The notes: generated from the sequence alone by a model not told the origin. DNA of 64,000 nucleotides from Millionella massiliensis (GCF_900104655.1 NZ_FNWD01000002.1:2650246-2714245); one strand, 5' to 3'; positions 43,025 to 52,299 are shown, numbered from the stretch's first letter. Program-made: numbers and translations.

Positions 43025-43159
43025 ATATGTCGTTTGTCAAACTCGCCCTCTCTCTTTCGTGTCCCCCTCTCTTTCTTTGACGTTGCAAAGGTAAGTAAAA
43101 AATCGTTACCTCCAAAAAAATGAGTGAAAAAATTTAATTTTTTTTTGCGGAAAGTCGAT

Positions 43160-44182
43160 TTAGCTTCGGTCGTAGATGAAGGGTGGAACGGTGTGCGTCG
43201 CGTCCCAGTTACCCCAACGCTCTGAAATATAATCGAGTATGCGGGCAACGCCCTCCGGGGTCGGCTCCGTGACCAGCTTTGCGCGTGTTTCCCGAAAATC
43301 GGGCAGTCCTTTGAAATAACTGCTCAGATGGCGGCGCAGTTCCAGTACGCCGGTGCGCTCGCCTTTCAGTTCGACTGATTTGGCGAGGTGTTCGCGGGCC
43401 AGTGCCACGCGTTCCAGAACGGTCGGTTGGGGAAGCTCCTCGCCGGTGTCGAGGTAGTGGCGGATTTCGCGGAAGATCCACGGGCGTCCGAACGTGGCGC
43501 GGCCGATCATCAGACCGTCGACGCCGTAGCGCTTTAACATTTCGGCAGCTTTGGGACCGGAGTCGATGTCGCCGTTGCCGATGATCGGGATATGGATGGC
43601 GGGATTGTTCTTGACGGCTCCAATCAGGGTCCAGTCGGCCTCACCGCGGTACATTTGGGCGCGGGTGCGTCCGTGTATGGTGAGGGCTTCGATGCCGACG
43701 TCCTGAAGCCGGAGGGCGATCTCTTCGATGTTTTTCGTTTCGTCGTCCCACCCCAGACGAGTCTTAACGGTCACGGGCAGCCGGACGGCCTGTACGATCT
43801 GGCGGGTCATCTCGACCATCTTCGGCACGTCGCGCATCATGCCGGAACCGGCACCCCGGCCGGCGATCTTCTTGACGGGGCAGCCGAAGTTGATGTCGAT
43901 CACTTCGGGGCCGGCGGCTTCGGCCATGCGGGCTGCTTCGACCATCGGGGCGATCTCGTTGCCGTAGATCTGGATGCCGATCGGGCGTTCGCTGTCGTCG
44001 ATGGCGAGTTTGGCGAGCGATTTGCGGGCGTCGCGGATCAGGCCGTCGGCTGAGATGAATTCGGTGTACATCATGTCGGCACCGAATTTCTTGCATATAT
44101 AGCGGAAGGAGGGGTCAGTGACGTCCTCCATAGGGGCCAGAAAGAGCGGGGTCTGCCCCAGGTCGAGATCTCTGATTTTCAT
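43160..44182 (-). CDS. dusB: tRNA-dihydrouridine synthase B
   Basis: 340 residues. This FMN enzyme reduces uridine in the tRNA D-loop. The FMN-binding TIM barrel starts PLFLAPMEDVTDPSFRYICK. The catalytic Cys is in VIDINFGCPVKKIAGRGAGS, phosphate-binding segments are LTIHGRTRAQMYRG and IIGNGDIDSG, and GVDGLMIGRATFGRPWIF is a family signature. The start MKIRDLDLG is fixed by the promoter: a TTG four codons upstream lies within the -7 box. The predicted leader is only about 6 nt. The gene is next to tRNA-Asn, probably by chance. Confidence 0.95.
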   Translation of the reverse strand: MKIRDLDLGQTPLFLAPMEDVTDPSFRYICKKFGADMMYTEFISADGLIRDARKSLAKLAIDDSERPIGIQIYGNEIAPMVEAARMAEAAGPEVIDINFGCPVKKIAGRGAGSGMMRDVPKMVEMTRQIVQAVRLPVTVKTRLGWDDETKNIEEIALRLQDVGIEALTIHGRTRAQMYRGEADWTLIGAVKNNPAIHIPIIGNGDIDSGPKAAEMLKRYGVDGLMIGRATFGRPWIFREIRHYLDTGEELPQPTVLERVALAREHLAKSVELKGERTGVLELRRHLSSYFKGLPDFRETRAKLVTEPTPEGVARILDYISERWGNWDATHTVPPFIYDRS

Positions 44183-44191
44183 AGGCGGGTG

Positions 44192-44223
44192 CAAAGGTAG
44201 CGTCTGCGGGCGGAGCTTCCAAA
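44192..44223 (-). promoter_or_regulatory. Promoter of dusB
   Basis: On the minus strand TTTG (44220-44223), 20 bp, then TACCTTTG (44192-44199): a textbook Bacteroidota promoter. The -7 box ends 9 bp before the ATG. Confidence 0.8.
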
Positions 44224-44230
44224 TATGCGA

Positions 44231-44264
44231 GAAGCGGGACGCTGTGGTTGCAGCGTCCCGCTTC
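44231..44264 (-). terminator. Terminator-like hairpin after the coiled-coil membrane protein gene
   Basis: A perfect 13-bp stem (44231-44243 with 44252-44264, 8-nt loop). It sits directly upstream of the dusB -33 element and so insulates the two genes; the T tract on the minus strand is weak. Confidence 0.65.
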
Positions 44265-44327
44265 GTGGCTGGTTGTGGCCGGTCGCTGACGTCGCTCGCG
44301 GGACGTGCGGTGCGGCGGCCGGTGGGG

Positions 44328-45248
44328 TTATTGCAGGATGATGTCGCTTTGGCCGACCATTTGACCGTCGACGTATACCATGGCGGTATATTTGCCTGCG
44401 TAGAGGCCTGATGCGTCGTAGTAGATGCTCATGGGCAGGTCTTCGCCCTGATAATCGACGGCGCGTTTGGCTGAGTAAGCGTAGTTTTCGCCTTCGAAGG
44501 TGAAGTTGCCACCATCGGGCGAACCGAGAATGTCACCGTCGGGGGTGATGATGCGCACGTAGACGGTACGTTCGCCGGGGGTGGCGAGTTCGTTGGCCGA
44601 GAGTACGAATTCGGTCACGAGTTTTTCAGTCTGTTTAGCCTTCTTGACGAGTTTGTTGCGTTTGTTGTAGGGTTGCAGTACCACGTCGCGGGCGCGGAGT
44701 TGCGAACCGCGTTTGAGCATGTTGTCCTGTTCCTGGACGCGTTCTTCGGCGGCTTCGGTACGCAGACGCAGCGAGGACATCTCTTTCTTGTAGCGGAGGT
44801 TTTCGCCTACGAGCTGCTGGTTGAGCCGGTTGAGCGAGTCGATCTGGCGGACGAAACCTTGCATGGCGGTGCGGAGGGTTCCGAGTTCACGCTCGTATTT
44901 CTTGATTTTGGAGTAGTTCCAGCTGCGTTCTTTTTTGAGTCGGTCGAGCAGTGAGTCGGCCACGTGGCGTTGTTGCATCAGGGCCACGTTCATGGTGTCG
45001 TTGTCGACTTTCAGTTGCCCCATCTCGCCGAGCAGAACGGTCAGTCGGTTGGTCAGCGTGTCGCGTTCTTCGGTCAGTCCGGCTTCATTTTGTTTGAGTT
45101 CCTGGACCTGGCGCCAGAAGAAGAAGGAGATAACGGCCAGTACGGCCAGCAGAATGATAATGGCGATTTTGAGTCCTTTGATCGAACTGCCTCCTTCCGG
45201 CTGCTGCGGGTAGTCGTTGTAGTCGTAGTCGGTTTCGTTATATTCCAT
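44328..45248 (-). CDS. Single-pass membrane protein with long coiled coil, unknown function
   Basis: 306 residues. A short Tyr/Asp-rich cytoplasmic head (MEYNETDYDYNDYPQQPEG) is followed by one transmembrane helix (residues about 27-47, IAIIILLAVLAVISFFFW). A coiled coil covers about residues 48-190, and a C-terminal beta-rich domain of about 100 residues follows (ERTVYVRIITPDGDILGSPD, then YAGKYTAMVYVDGQMVGQSD). The topology places the C-terminal domain in the periplasm. I do not recognise the family beyond an envelope protein of Bacteroidota type. The ATG at 45248 is preferred over a longer frame with an implausible 64-residue Arg/Pro-rich extension. Confidence 0.8.
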   Translation of the reverse strand: MEYNETDYDYNDYPQQPEGGSSIKGLKIAIIILLAVLAVISFFFWRQVQELKQNEAGLTEERDTLTNRLTVLLGEMGQLKVDNDTMNVALMQQRHVADSLLDRLKKERSWNYSKIKKYERELGTLRTAMQGFVRQIDSLNRLNQQLVGENLRYKKEMSSLRLRTEAAEERVQEQDNMLKRGSQLRARDVVLQPYNKRNKLVKKAKQTEKLVTEFVLSANELATPGERTVYVRIITPDGDILGSPDGGNFTFEGENYAYSAKRAVDYQGEDLPMSIYYDASGLYAGKYTAMVYVDGQMVGQSDIILQ

Positions 45249-45595
45249 AACTTCTGTTTTTAGTCGAGCGGTGGGTGCTCTTTGGGGTGAGCGGCAAATT
45301 ACGTGCCTAACTTGCTTTTCGGGCTTCGGGCCGGGGTTAGCTGCCGATGGGGGCAGGCGGTTTCCGGCGATGGGCCAATGTGTGGCAGCCCTTGCTGCCC
45401 GTACATTTTGGGTGCAAGGTATGGAAAAATTCGGATACAAAAAACTTTTTTTCTCGGCGCAATAGTTTTTTCCCGAAAGGGTGATGAGTTTTTGATTTTA
45501 TTGAAAATTGAGTTTCGTTTTGTGATGTTTTTTGCTAACTTGCGCCGGAATTTTGCAAACCCTGTAGTGAAATTTTGATTATCTTTTTCTGACCA
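45249..45595. other. Intergenic region between divergent genes
   Basis: About 350 bp. The part next to the ROK gene is AT-rich and holds a -7-like box TATCTTTT (45580-45587) 9 bp before the ATG, with TTTG at 45552-45555 at a longer than usual spacing of 24 bp. Nothing else was recognised. Confidence 0.4.
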
Positions 45596-46828
45596 ATGAC
45601 TATTAAAACTTCCATTTTGGGTCCCGTTACGGACGAGGGAATGAGTGTGGTGGCATACAAGGCTTTCATGCTCAAACGACGGATCATTCTGGCGCTGGCG
45701 ACCGAAGGCGATTGTACGATTGCCGACCTCTCGCGCATTCTGAACGTGAGCAACCCGACCATCACCAAACTGGTCGGCGAACTGATCCATGAAGGGTATG
45801 TCCGCGATCTGGGTAAAATCGAAACCGGTGGCGGCCGTCGGCCCTGCGCCTACGGTCTGGTGTCCGATTCGGGCTACTTCCTGGGGGTGACCATTCAGGA
45901 CGACAGCGTGGGATTCGGGGTGATCGATCTCAATAAAAATACCGTTACGGTGCAACAAAACGTCCCGTTTTCGTATCATACCAACACTCAGTTCATCGAT
46001 ACGCTCACGGAACGGATTAACGAATTTATCGCGACACTCGGCAATGCACGCGATAAAATTTTCGGAATGGGCATCACCGTCAAAGGGCGTGTCGATGCGG
46101 CTTCGGGCGTGATTTACAACGCCATGAATGCCGACGGTTATCCGCTGGCCCGCATCGTGCGCGAGAAGACCGGGCTCGAAACCATTGTCGAAAACGACAC
46201 CCGGGCCATGACCTATGCCGAATACCTCAACGGGGACAGCAGTGCCGTGCAGAACGCCCTGTTCATCAACGTCGGCCGCGGTATCGGTGTGGGGATCATC
46301 GTTCGCGGCAAACTCTATTACGGAAAATCGGGTTTCTCCGGCGAGTTTGGCCACATCCCCTTCTTCGATAACGAAAAGATCTGCCAGTGCGGTAAAAAAG
46401 GGTGCCTCGAAACCGAAGCGTCCGGGATGGCGCTGGAGACGATTTTCGCAGAACGGATGCGCGAGGGTGCAACCTCGATCCTCTCGTCGAAGTTCCACAG
46501 CGGCGAGCAGGTAACCATGCACGACATCATCGATGCGGCCAAGAATGACGACGTGCTGTCGATCGATTTGATCACCGGTATCGGCGAAAAGCTCGGTCGC
46601 GGTATCAGCGTGCTCATCAACCTCTTTAACCCGGAATTGGTGGTGATCGGCGGTCCTCTTTCGGAGGTCGGCGACTACCTGATGCTGCCGATTCGTACGG
46701 CGCTGAACAAATACTCGCTGCGGCTGGTGACCCGCGACACCACACTGCGTCTCTCCACGCTGGGCGATACGGCCGGCATCCTGGGAGCCGCACTGCTGAC
46801 CCGCAACCGGATGCTCGGCATCCTTTAG
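45596..46828 (+). CDS. ROK-family transcriptional regulator (NagC/XylR-like)
   Basis: 410 residues. An N-terminal winged HTH (CTIADLSRILNVSNPTITKL, VGELIHEGYVRDLG) is joined to a ROK sugar-kinase-like domain (ETGGGRRPCAYGLVSDSGYF, GMGITVKGRVDAASGVIYNA). The ROK zinc motif has CQCGKKGCLE, and the sugar/nucleotide part has NVGRGIGVGIIVRG and EFGHIPFF. Such regulators sense sugars or amino sugars. It lies just before the convergent BNR-4 genes and the GalNAc-related glycosidases, so control of that region by a GlcNAc- or GalNAc-type ligand is plausible (inference). It converges with the BNR-4 gene across a strong hairpin. Confidence 0.9.
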   Translation: MTIKTSILGPVTDEGMSVVAYKAFMLKRRIILALATEGDCTIADLSRILNVSNPTITKLVGELIHEGYVRDLGKIETGGGRRPCAYGLVSDSGYFLGVTIQDDSVGFGVIDLNKNTVTVQQNVPFSYHTNTQFIDTLTERINEFIATLGNARDKIFGMGITVKGRVDAASGVIYNAMNADGYPLARIVREKTGLETIVENDTRAMTYAEYLNGDSSAVQNALFINVGRGIGVGIIVRGKLYYGKSGFSGEFGHIPFFDNEKICQCGKKGCLETEASGMALETIFAERMREGATSILSSKFHSGEQVTMHDIIDAAKNDDVLSIDLITGIGEKLGRGISVLINLFNPELVVIGGPLSEVGDYLMLPIRTALNKYSLRLVTRDTTLRLSTLGDTAGILGAALLTRNRMLGIL

Positions 46829-46859
46829 TGCGCTCGGCACCACCCGGTGACCTGAATAT

Positions 46860-46903
46860 GACAGAACGGGGCGAATCGAACCTTCGATTCGCCCCGTTCT
46901 GTC
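46860..46903. terminator. Long hairpin between convergent ROK and BNR-4 genes
   Basis: A perfect 21-bp stem (46860-46880 with 46883-46903) with a 2-nt loop. It has no T tract; it is likely a bidirectional stop or RNA-end protection element. Confidence 0.6.
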
Positions 46904-46943
46904 GTTCGGATAGGCATCCGCGGGTGCGGGGAGATGATTCGTG

Positions 46944-48275
46944 CTACCGGGATTGTTCGATCAGCCGCAGCGTGGAGGGCTCGACCGGAGCCCCGTCGCG
47001 TTTGCGGTCGCGGTTGGCCGGGTAGGTTTCCCACTCCAGCCGGTAGGTGCGGTCTTCGGGCAGCGAAGTCCCTTCGTCCAGAGCCTGACGCGGATATTTG
47101 CGCAGTTCGGTCGGATTCTCCTGTGCGATGTCGTTCTGGACGTCGGCTTCGGTGTTCTGTGTTTCGTGGGCGACGACCTGCAGGCTCTCCTCGTCCACCA
47201 GCCAGTAGCCTGTGCCGTACTGGGAGTGTCGGTAGTCGATGCGGACCTGTCCGTCGTCCTGCGGCCGGGCCGGGAAGATCTTGATCGGGAAGGTGCCGAG
47301 ACTGCCGTAACCCTGGAAGTCCCAGCGGTAGTTCCAGTCGCTCAGTTGGGCGATTTGCCACCGGTCATCTCTCCAGCGGGCCACGTAGGCCTGCGAGTTG
47401 CCGGCCGAGTCGTATTTATAATAGGTAACCAGCGGACGGTTTTGGTGGTCGAAGCCGATATCCTCCGCGCCGTTGATGATCCCGCCGCGTACCGGAATCG
47501 GATCGATCCACAGCACCGAGTCGGCGATCGTGATGGGCAGGGTGACGGCCTGGCCTCCGACGCTCTCCCAGTGGACCATGTCGCGGCTGCGGGCGTACGA
47601 GAGATGGTGGTTGGTGGCGCAGTCGGGCGTGTCGCGCCACACCCACAGCATGTGGTAGTAGCCGTCGGGTCCCATGGCCGGGCCTATGGGGTAGGCGTTC
47701 ATGGCCCCTTCGCCGTCCAGCAGCGGGGTGTCGAGCAGGCGGCTCCACTGGTGGGTCGTGTAGTCGTACTGGTTGTAGATCATGTTTCCGTCACCGCTGC
47801 CGCCGTCCCGGTACTGGAAGATCAGTGTGCCGTTCGGGCCGTCCATAAAGCGCGGGTAGGTCACGCGCGATTCATTCTGGCCGGTCATCCGGTGGATCTC
47901 GCGGAACGAGGTGATGTCGTGCGGACGCTCGGTGCGGAAATAGACCAGCGGTGTGGCGTGCATGTTGCCGCTCAGGTGGATCATACCCTCGCGGTCGACC
48001 TTCATGGCGATGTAGTTGTGAGTGTCCCAGCCGATTTTGCTCGGCAATTTCTGGTACTGCCACCGATCTTCGTCCAGCCGGCGGGCGGCGACGGTCATTA
48101 CGTGGGCCGAGTCGTAATAGGCGACATACTGGTACGGTTCAGCGGTGACGAGCGAAAAACCGACCGGAAAGTCGGCTACGACGCGGTCAACCTCCAGCGT
48201 GCGTTCCTGTGGCTGGGAGGCGCATCCCGTTGCGGAGAGCAGGGCGGCGCAGGCAAGTATGTGAATCCATTTCAT
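46944..48275 (-). CDS. BNR-4 repeat lipoprotein, copy A
   Basis: 443 residues with a lipobox (SATGC). The body is a seven-bladed-type beta-propeller of the BNR_4 kind (YVAYYDSAHVMTVAARRLDE, THNYIAMKVDREGMIHLSGN, FMDGPNGTLIFQYRDGGSGD, YSAPLG-like blades such as YHMLWVWRDTPDCATNHHLS). BNR_4 proteins include polysaccharide lyases (ulvan-type) and uncharacterised glycan-binding propellers; the HHLSYARS region holds possible catalytic His residues, but no lyase activity can be read from sequence. A paralogue of 442 residues lies 475 bp upstream on the same strand. Confidence 0.82.
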   Translation of the reverse strand: MKWIHILACAALLSATGCASQPQERTLEVDRVVADFPVGFSLVTAEPYQYVAYYDSAHVMTVAARRLDEDRWQYQKLPSKIGWDTHNYIAMKVDREGMIHLSGNMHATPLVYFRTERPHDITSFREIHRMTGQNESRVTYPRFMDGPNGTLIFQYRDGGSGDGNMIYNQYDYTTHQWSRLLDTPLLDGEGAMNAYPIGPAMGPDGYYHMLWVWRDTPDCATNHHLSYARSRDMVHWESVGGQAVTLPITIADSVLWIDPIPVRGGIINGAEDIGFDHQNRPLVTYYKYDSAGNSQAYVARWRDDRWQIAQLSDWNYRWDFQGYGSLGTFPIKIFPARPQDDGQVRIDYRHSQYGTGYWLVDEESLQVVAHETQNTEADVQNDIAQENPTELRKYPRQALDEGTSLPEDRTYRLEWETYPANRDRKRDGAPVEPSTLRLIEQSR

Positions 48276-48750
48276 GGTTGAATACGGGTTTTGTGGGTGA
48301 TTGCTTAGAAAGATGGGGGTCTGAAAAAACAGGGTTGAGGGGGAATGGATTTCCTCAAAGAGCGGAAAGTGAGCGGGGTGGAGTGGCTGAAGGGCCGACC
48401 GCTCCGTCCATTCGGTTTGGGGGCGCGGAGGGTCGCGTGACCGAATGATGTCTCATTGTAGTTACAGCAGTGGTATCATGCGGCCGAAGCAGTACGAAAG
48501 GCCGGATCGCGACCTTGTCGTGGTGCAACGGATGTATTACGATTGTGGTGGCGGGCGGAGCACGGCATGACGGGTGGGGCGTGGTATGGCGGAAAGGGTA
48601 CGGCGGCCGTTACGCAGGCTTTACCTCAACTTTTGCCTGAACCTTTGCTTCGACCGGTTGGCTTCCGGGGACGGTCTGTATGGAGGTAAGCGCCGGGTAA
48701 ATCGGTTGTGGATTCGCCCGGCGCCGACTCCGTGGATATGCACCGGGGGA
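48276..48750. other. Intergenic region between the two BNR-4 copies
   Basis: 475 bp with no recognised gene, clear promoter box or terminator. Confidence 0.4.
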
Positions 48751-50079
48751 TTAGTTCCGTACTTCGATCAGCCGCAGCGTGGAGGGTTCGACCGGAGCAC
48801 CGTCACGTTTGCGGTCGCGGTTGGCCGGGTAGGTCTCCCACTCCAGCCGGTAGGTGCGGTCTTCGGGTAGCGAAGTGCCGCTGTCCAGAGCCCGTCGCGG
48901 ATATTTGCGCAACTCGCTCGGATTCTCCTGTGCCAGGTCGTTCTGAACGTCGGCATCGGCGCTCTGCATCTCGTTGGCGACGATTTTCAGACTCTCATCG
49001 TCCAGCAGCCAGTAGCCCGTGCCGTATTGGGCGTGGCGGTAGCCGATACGGATCAGACCGTCGTCCTGCGGCTGGGCCGGGGTCAGCTTGATCGGGAAGG
49101 TGCCGATGCTTCCCTCGCCCTGGAACTCCCATCGGTAGTCCCAGTCGCTCAGGCAGACGATGTTCCAGGCGTCGTTTTCCCAGCGGGCCACATAGGCTTG
49201 CGAGTTACCGGCCGTGTCGTACTTGTAGTAGGTTATCATCGGGCGATTCTCGTGGTCGAAACCGAAGTCCGCCGCGCCGTTGATGATCCCGCCGCGTACC
49301 GGAATCGGATCGACCCAGAAGGCGGTGTCGGCAATCGTGATGGGTAGTTCGGTCGGTACGCCGCCGGCGCTCTCCCAGTGGATCAGGTCGCGGCTGCGGG
49401 CATACGACAGGTGGTGGTTGGTCGAACAGTCGGGCGTGTCGCGCCATACCCATACCACGTGGTAGTAGTCGTCGGGGCCCAGATCGGGACCTTTGAAGTA
49501 GGCGCACATCCCTTCGCCGTCCATGATGGGCGTGTCGAGCAGGCGGGTCCACTGTTGGGTTGCGTAGTCATACTGGTTGTAGACCGTGTTGGCGTGACGC
49601 GGACCGGCGCCGCGGTAGTGGAAGACCAGCGTGCCGTCCGGGCCGTCCATAAAGCGCGGATAGGTCACGTTCGTCTCGTCCTTGCCGGTCATGTGGTGGA
49701 TCGGGCGGAACGTGGTGATGTCGTGCGGACGCTCGGTGCGGAAGTAGACCAGCGGTACGCCGTGCATGTTGCCGCTCAGGTGGATCATCCCTTCGCGGTC
49801 GACCTTCATGGCGATGTAGTTATGGCTGTCCCAGCCGACTTTGCTCGGCAGTTTCTGGTATTGCCACTGATCTTCGTCCAGCCGTCGTGCGGCGACGGTC
49901 ATCACGTGGGCCGAGTCGTAGTAGGCGACATATTGGTAGGGATCGGCGGTCACCAGCGCAAAGTCGACCGGGAAGTCGGCCACGACGCGGTCGATCTCCA
50001 GCGTGCGTTCCTTTGGCTGGCGGGCGCACCCCGTGGCAAACAGCAGGGCGGCGCAGGCAAGTATGTGGATAGGTTTCAT
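48751..50079 (-). CDS. BNR-4 repeat lipoprotein, copy B
   Basis: 442 residues with a lipobox (FATGC). It matches copy A over the whole length; by eye about four fifths of residues agree. The most conserved parts are the blade cores (QYVAYYDSAHVMTVAARRLD, SGNMH, RFMDGP) and the last 40 residues (AQENP, ELRKYPR, SLPEDRTYRLEWETYPANRD). The most different parts are the loops IIFQYRDGGSGDGNM (A) versus VFHYRGAGPRHANTV (B), and AMNAYPIGPAMGPDG (A) versus MCAYFKGPDLGPDD (B). Loop divergence between blade cores suggests altered ligand choice after a tandem duplication (inference). Confidence 0.82.
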   Translation of the reverse strand: MKPIHILACAALLFATGCARQPKERTLEIDRVVADFPVDFALVTADPYQYVAYYDSAHVMTVAARRLDEDQWQYQKLPSKVGWDSHNYIAMKVDREGMIHLSGNMHGVPLVYFRTERPHDITTFRPIHHMTGKDETNVTYPRFMDGPDGTLVFHYRGAGPRHANTVYNQYDYATQQWTRLLDTPIMDGEGMCAYFKGPDLGPDDYYHVVWVWRDTPDCSTNHHLSYARSRDLIHWESAGGVPTELPITIADTAFWVDPIPVRGGIINGAADFGFDHENRPMITYYKYDTAGNSQAYVARWENDAWNIVCLSDWDYRWEFQGEGSIGTFPIKLTPAQPQDDGLIRIGYRHAQYGTGYWLLDDESLKIVANEMQSADADVQNDLAQENPSELRKYPRRALDSGTSLPEDRTYRLEWETYPANRDRKRDGAPVEPSTLRLIEVRN

Positions 50080-50198
50080 CGGGGTAACAAAATTAAAATG
50101 GGGTGGCGGTTTTGGATGGGTCGGAGGTCTCTGCTTACTTACAGGGGCTCCGAACGGGTATGGGTATGAAGTGTTAAAATCGGAAACCGGTCAAGAAG

Positions 50199-50231
50199 AG
50201 CAGGAGCACGAATCGTTCGGAGGCTCCTGCT
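50199..50231 (-). terminator. Terminator of the acidic secreted protein gene
   Basis: A 9-bp stem (AGCAGGAGC 50199-50207 with GCTCCTGCT 50223-50231), followed on the minus strand by CTTCTT. Weak T tract; about 80 bp after the stop. Confidence 0.5.
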
Positions 50232-50310
50232 GTCGTCGGTGTACGCGGGCCCGGCGCAGTGTTTGGCGGCGAAGTGCCAGCCTTGGCGCCACGTTTGGTG
50301 GGGCGATGGA

Positions 50311-52083
50311 TTATTTGATCAGCTCCCACTTGCCTTGCAGGTAGGCCCGGTCGATCACTTCGGCCAGTGCGGTGTCGTTGGTACGGCGGGCCAGGTCTTT
50401 CAGGTCGTTGTAGAGGTAGAATTGCAGCCAGAAACCGTAATGGTAGCGCTGGCGGGTCGATTTCGGGTGCTTCATCAGCGCGTACCAGTCGGTGTTGAGC
50501 TTCTTCGCTTCGGCCGCTTCGATCGCTTTTTCGGCGTTTTTCCACATCTGGTTGGATACGCTGCTCTGGAGTTTCACGAAGTCGTCGTACTCCATGTCGG
50601 CGGTGTTGATGATCGGGCAGCGGTCGTCGATCCCCAGGTCGACCAGCGAGATGCGCTGTTCGAAGAGCGTGTCGCCGTCCAGGTCGAACTCCATCAGGTC
50701 GAAGAAACCGTTTTCGTTCGTGTCGGTATATTTGACGGTCGGGAATTTGGTCGGTTCACGTTCGGCGCGTTTCGGGCCGTAGCCGTCATAGATGCCGCCC
50801 ATGCCCTGATAGTAGCGGGTGTTCTGGTCGATGCGCCAGCAGCCCCACTCGGCTCCGTAGAGGTGGATCTTGCCGTCCATCGGGCTGACGTACAGCTGGC
50901 CGTGGCCGGAGTTGTCCTGGTCCCATTCGCCGCGGTCGCCGGTCGGGTCGGCCTGTCCCCAGGTGTCGATGCCGCCTTTGCCCTGGCCGATCTTGAACGG
51001 ATTTTCCGGAAGGTAAAGCTCGACGCGCTCCCAGCGGTTGCAGTCGTCGTCTTCGTCATAGGTGAACCACACTTTGTCCCATTTCCCTTCGTTGAAGACC
51101 AGGTCCCAGGCCGATTCGTGGTCGGGGTAGAGCAGCTCGGGGAGCTGGCGCCACCGCGAGTCGAGGAAGAAGGTGTCGGCTTCGGGCAGTCCGCGCAGGT
51201 TTTTGTTGTAGTGTTTCTGACCTTCGTAGTTGAAACCGGGGCCGTTGAAGTGGATGGTCATGTCCAGATCGAATTCGTTGCCGGGGGCGTTGTCGTTGTC
51301 CATGTCCATCGACAGCGAAACCCAGTCGATCTTGCCGGTGAGCAGCGAGTTGGCCTGCCCGTCCTGATGGGCGACCTTCGGGAAGTCACACAGCCGGATG
51401 GCCATCTCGGTCAGTCCGTCTTTGTCCGGATCGTAGAACAGGAAGGGATTCTCCCAGTTCATCCGCACGTCGTTCAGCCGTTCGGGGGTGCTGTGGATCT
51501 TCATGAAGGCGCTCTGGCCGTGGTAGTCTTCGTAAAAGTCGCTCAGCCCGTTGTGGATCCAGCAGCGCAGCGAAAAGTTATGCCAGTCGATGTAGTTGAA
51601 GATGTTGTCCTTGTCGGTGTCGATGACCCACATGTAGTGACCGTTGTTGGGGTAGATGCGGTTCTTCTCGGCGATGTTGTCGACAACTACCTGCATGGCG
51701 GGATTGCCTTCGTCGTCTTCGCCGACCCAGTCGACGATCAGGTCACCGTAACCGCCGTAGATGCCGTCCTTGTTGCGGTCGACCATCAGGCAGTCGTTGT
51801 CGGTGTCTCCCTCCAGGTCGCCGTACTGCATGTCATCGTCGTCGTCGATCCATTGTACGGGGATGCCGTTGGTGGTCACGGTCCGAAGCACGTCTGGATC
51901 ACCGTCGCCCTCCAGATCGATGTAGGTCGGTTTCTGGTCGGCAGCTCCCGGTGCCAGACGGTAGGGAATCAGCAGGGTCTTTTCGTTCCAGTAGTTCTTT
52001 TCCCCGCTCGAGTTGGTTTGTGCCGATAGCTCCGGCATGCTTAGCAGCATCGTGGCTGCGGTCAGCAGTGTGATGGGTTTCAT
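50311..52083 (-). CDS. Secreted acidic protein with calcium-binding-like repeats, unknown function
   Basis: 590 residues with a signal peptide (TLLTAATMLLSMPELSA, cut near QTN). Many Asp-rich loops of the D-x-D/N-x-D-G type occur: DLEGDGDPDV, DDDDDMQYGDLEGDTDND, DRNKDGIYGGYGD, DTDKDNIFNYID, DPDKDGLTEM, DTNENGFFDLMEFDLDGD. These resemble thrombospondin type 3/dockerin-like calcium loops or FG-GAP-type propeller repeats. The C-terminus has a helical region (KNAEKAIEAAEAKKLNTDWY) and lacks a sorting domain. I do not recognise a family. It sits between the BNR-4 pair and the DUF6067 gene on the same strand. The ATG at 52083 is chosen because it gives a signal peptide directly. Confidence 0.72.
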   Translation of the reverse strand: MKPITLLTAATMLLSMPELSAQTNSSGEKNYWNEKTLLIPYRLAPGAADQKPTYIDLEGDGDPDVLRTVTTNGIPVQWIDDDDDMQYGDLEGDTDNDCLMVDRNKDGIYGGYGDLIVDWVGEDDEGNPAMQVVVDNIAEKNRIYPNNGHYMWVIDTDKDNIFNYIDWHNFSLRCWIHNGLSDFYEDYHGQSAFMKIHSTPERLNDVRMNWENPFLFYDPDKDGLTEMAIRLCDFPKVAHQDGQANSLLTGKIDWVSLSMDMDNDNAPGNEFDLDMTIHFNGPGFNYEGQKHYNKNLRGLPEADTFFLDSRWRQLPELLYPDHESAWDLVFNEGKWDKVWFTYDEDDDCNRWERVELYLPENPFKIGQGKGGIDTWGQADPTGDRGEWDQDNSGHGQLYVSPMDGKIHLYGAEWGCWRIDQNTRYYQGMGGIYDGYGPKRAEREPTKFPTVKYTDTNENGFFDLMEFDLDGDTLFEQRISLVDLGIDDRCPIINTADMEYDDFVKLQSSVSNQMWKNAEKAIEAAEAKKLNTDWYALMKHPKSTRQRYHYGFWLQFYLYNDLKDLARRTNDTALAEVIDRAYLQGKWELIK

Positions 52084-52276
52084 GGTGTATGGTGGGTTTT
52101 GGTTTTTCGCCGAAATGGGGTATGGTTTGCGGAATGCATATCCTCCATTTCCTGCCGCTGCACCTGGGGCGGGGATAGATGGAATGGGGTGCGGCGTGGG
52201 GTCATGTGTCGGCTCCCGGAATGTGCCTCCGTGTGTTTTTGAGGGCATTTTACGGGGCCTTGCTTGCTTTCTTCAA

Positions 52277-52284
52277 CAAAGGTA
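52277..52284 (-). promoter_or_regulatory. -7 box of the acidic secreted protein gene
   Basis: TACCTTTG on the minus strand, a perfect match. The leader would be about 190 nt. The -33 position is covered by a palindrome instead of a TTTG. Confidence 0.6.
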
Positions 52285-52299
52285 TAAAATAGTTTTACA

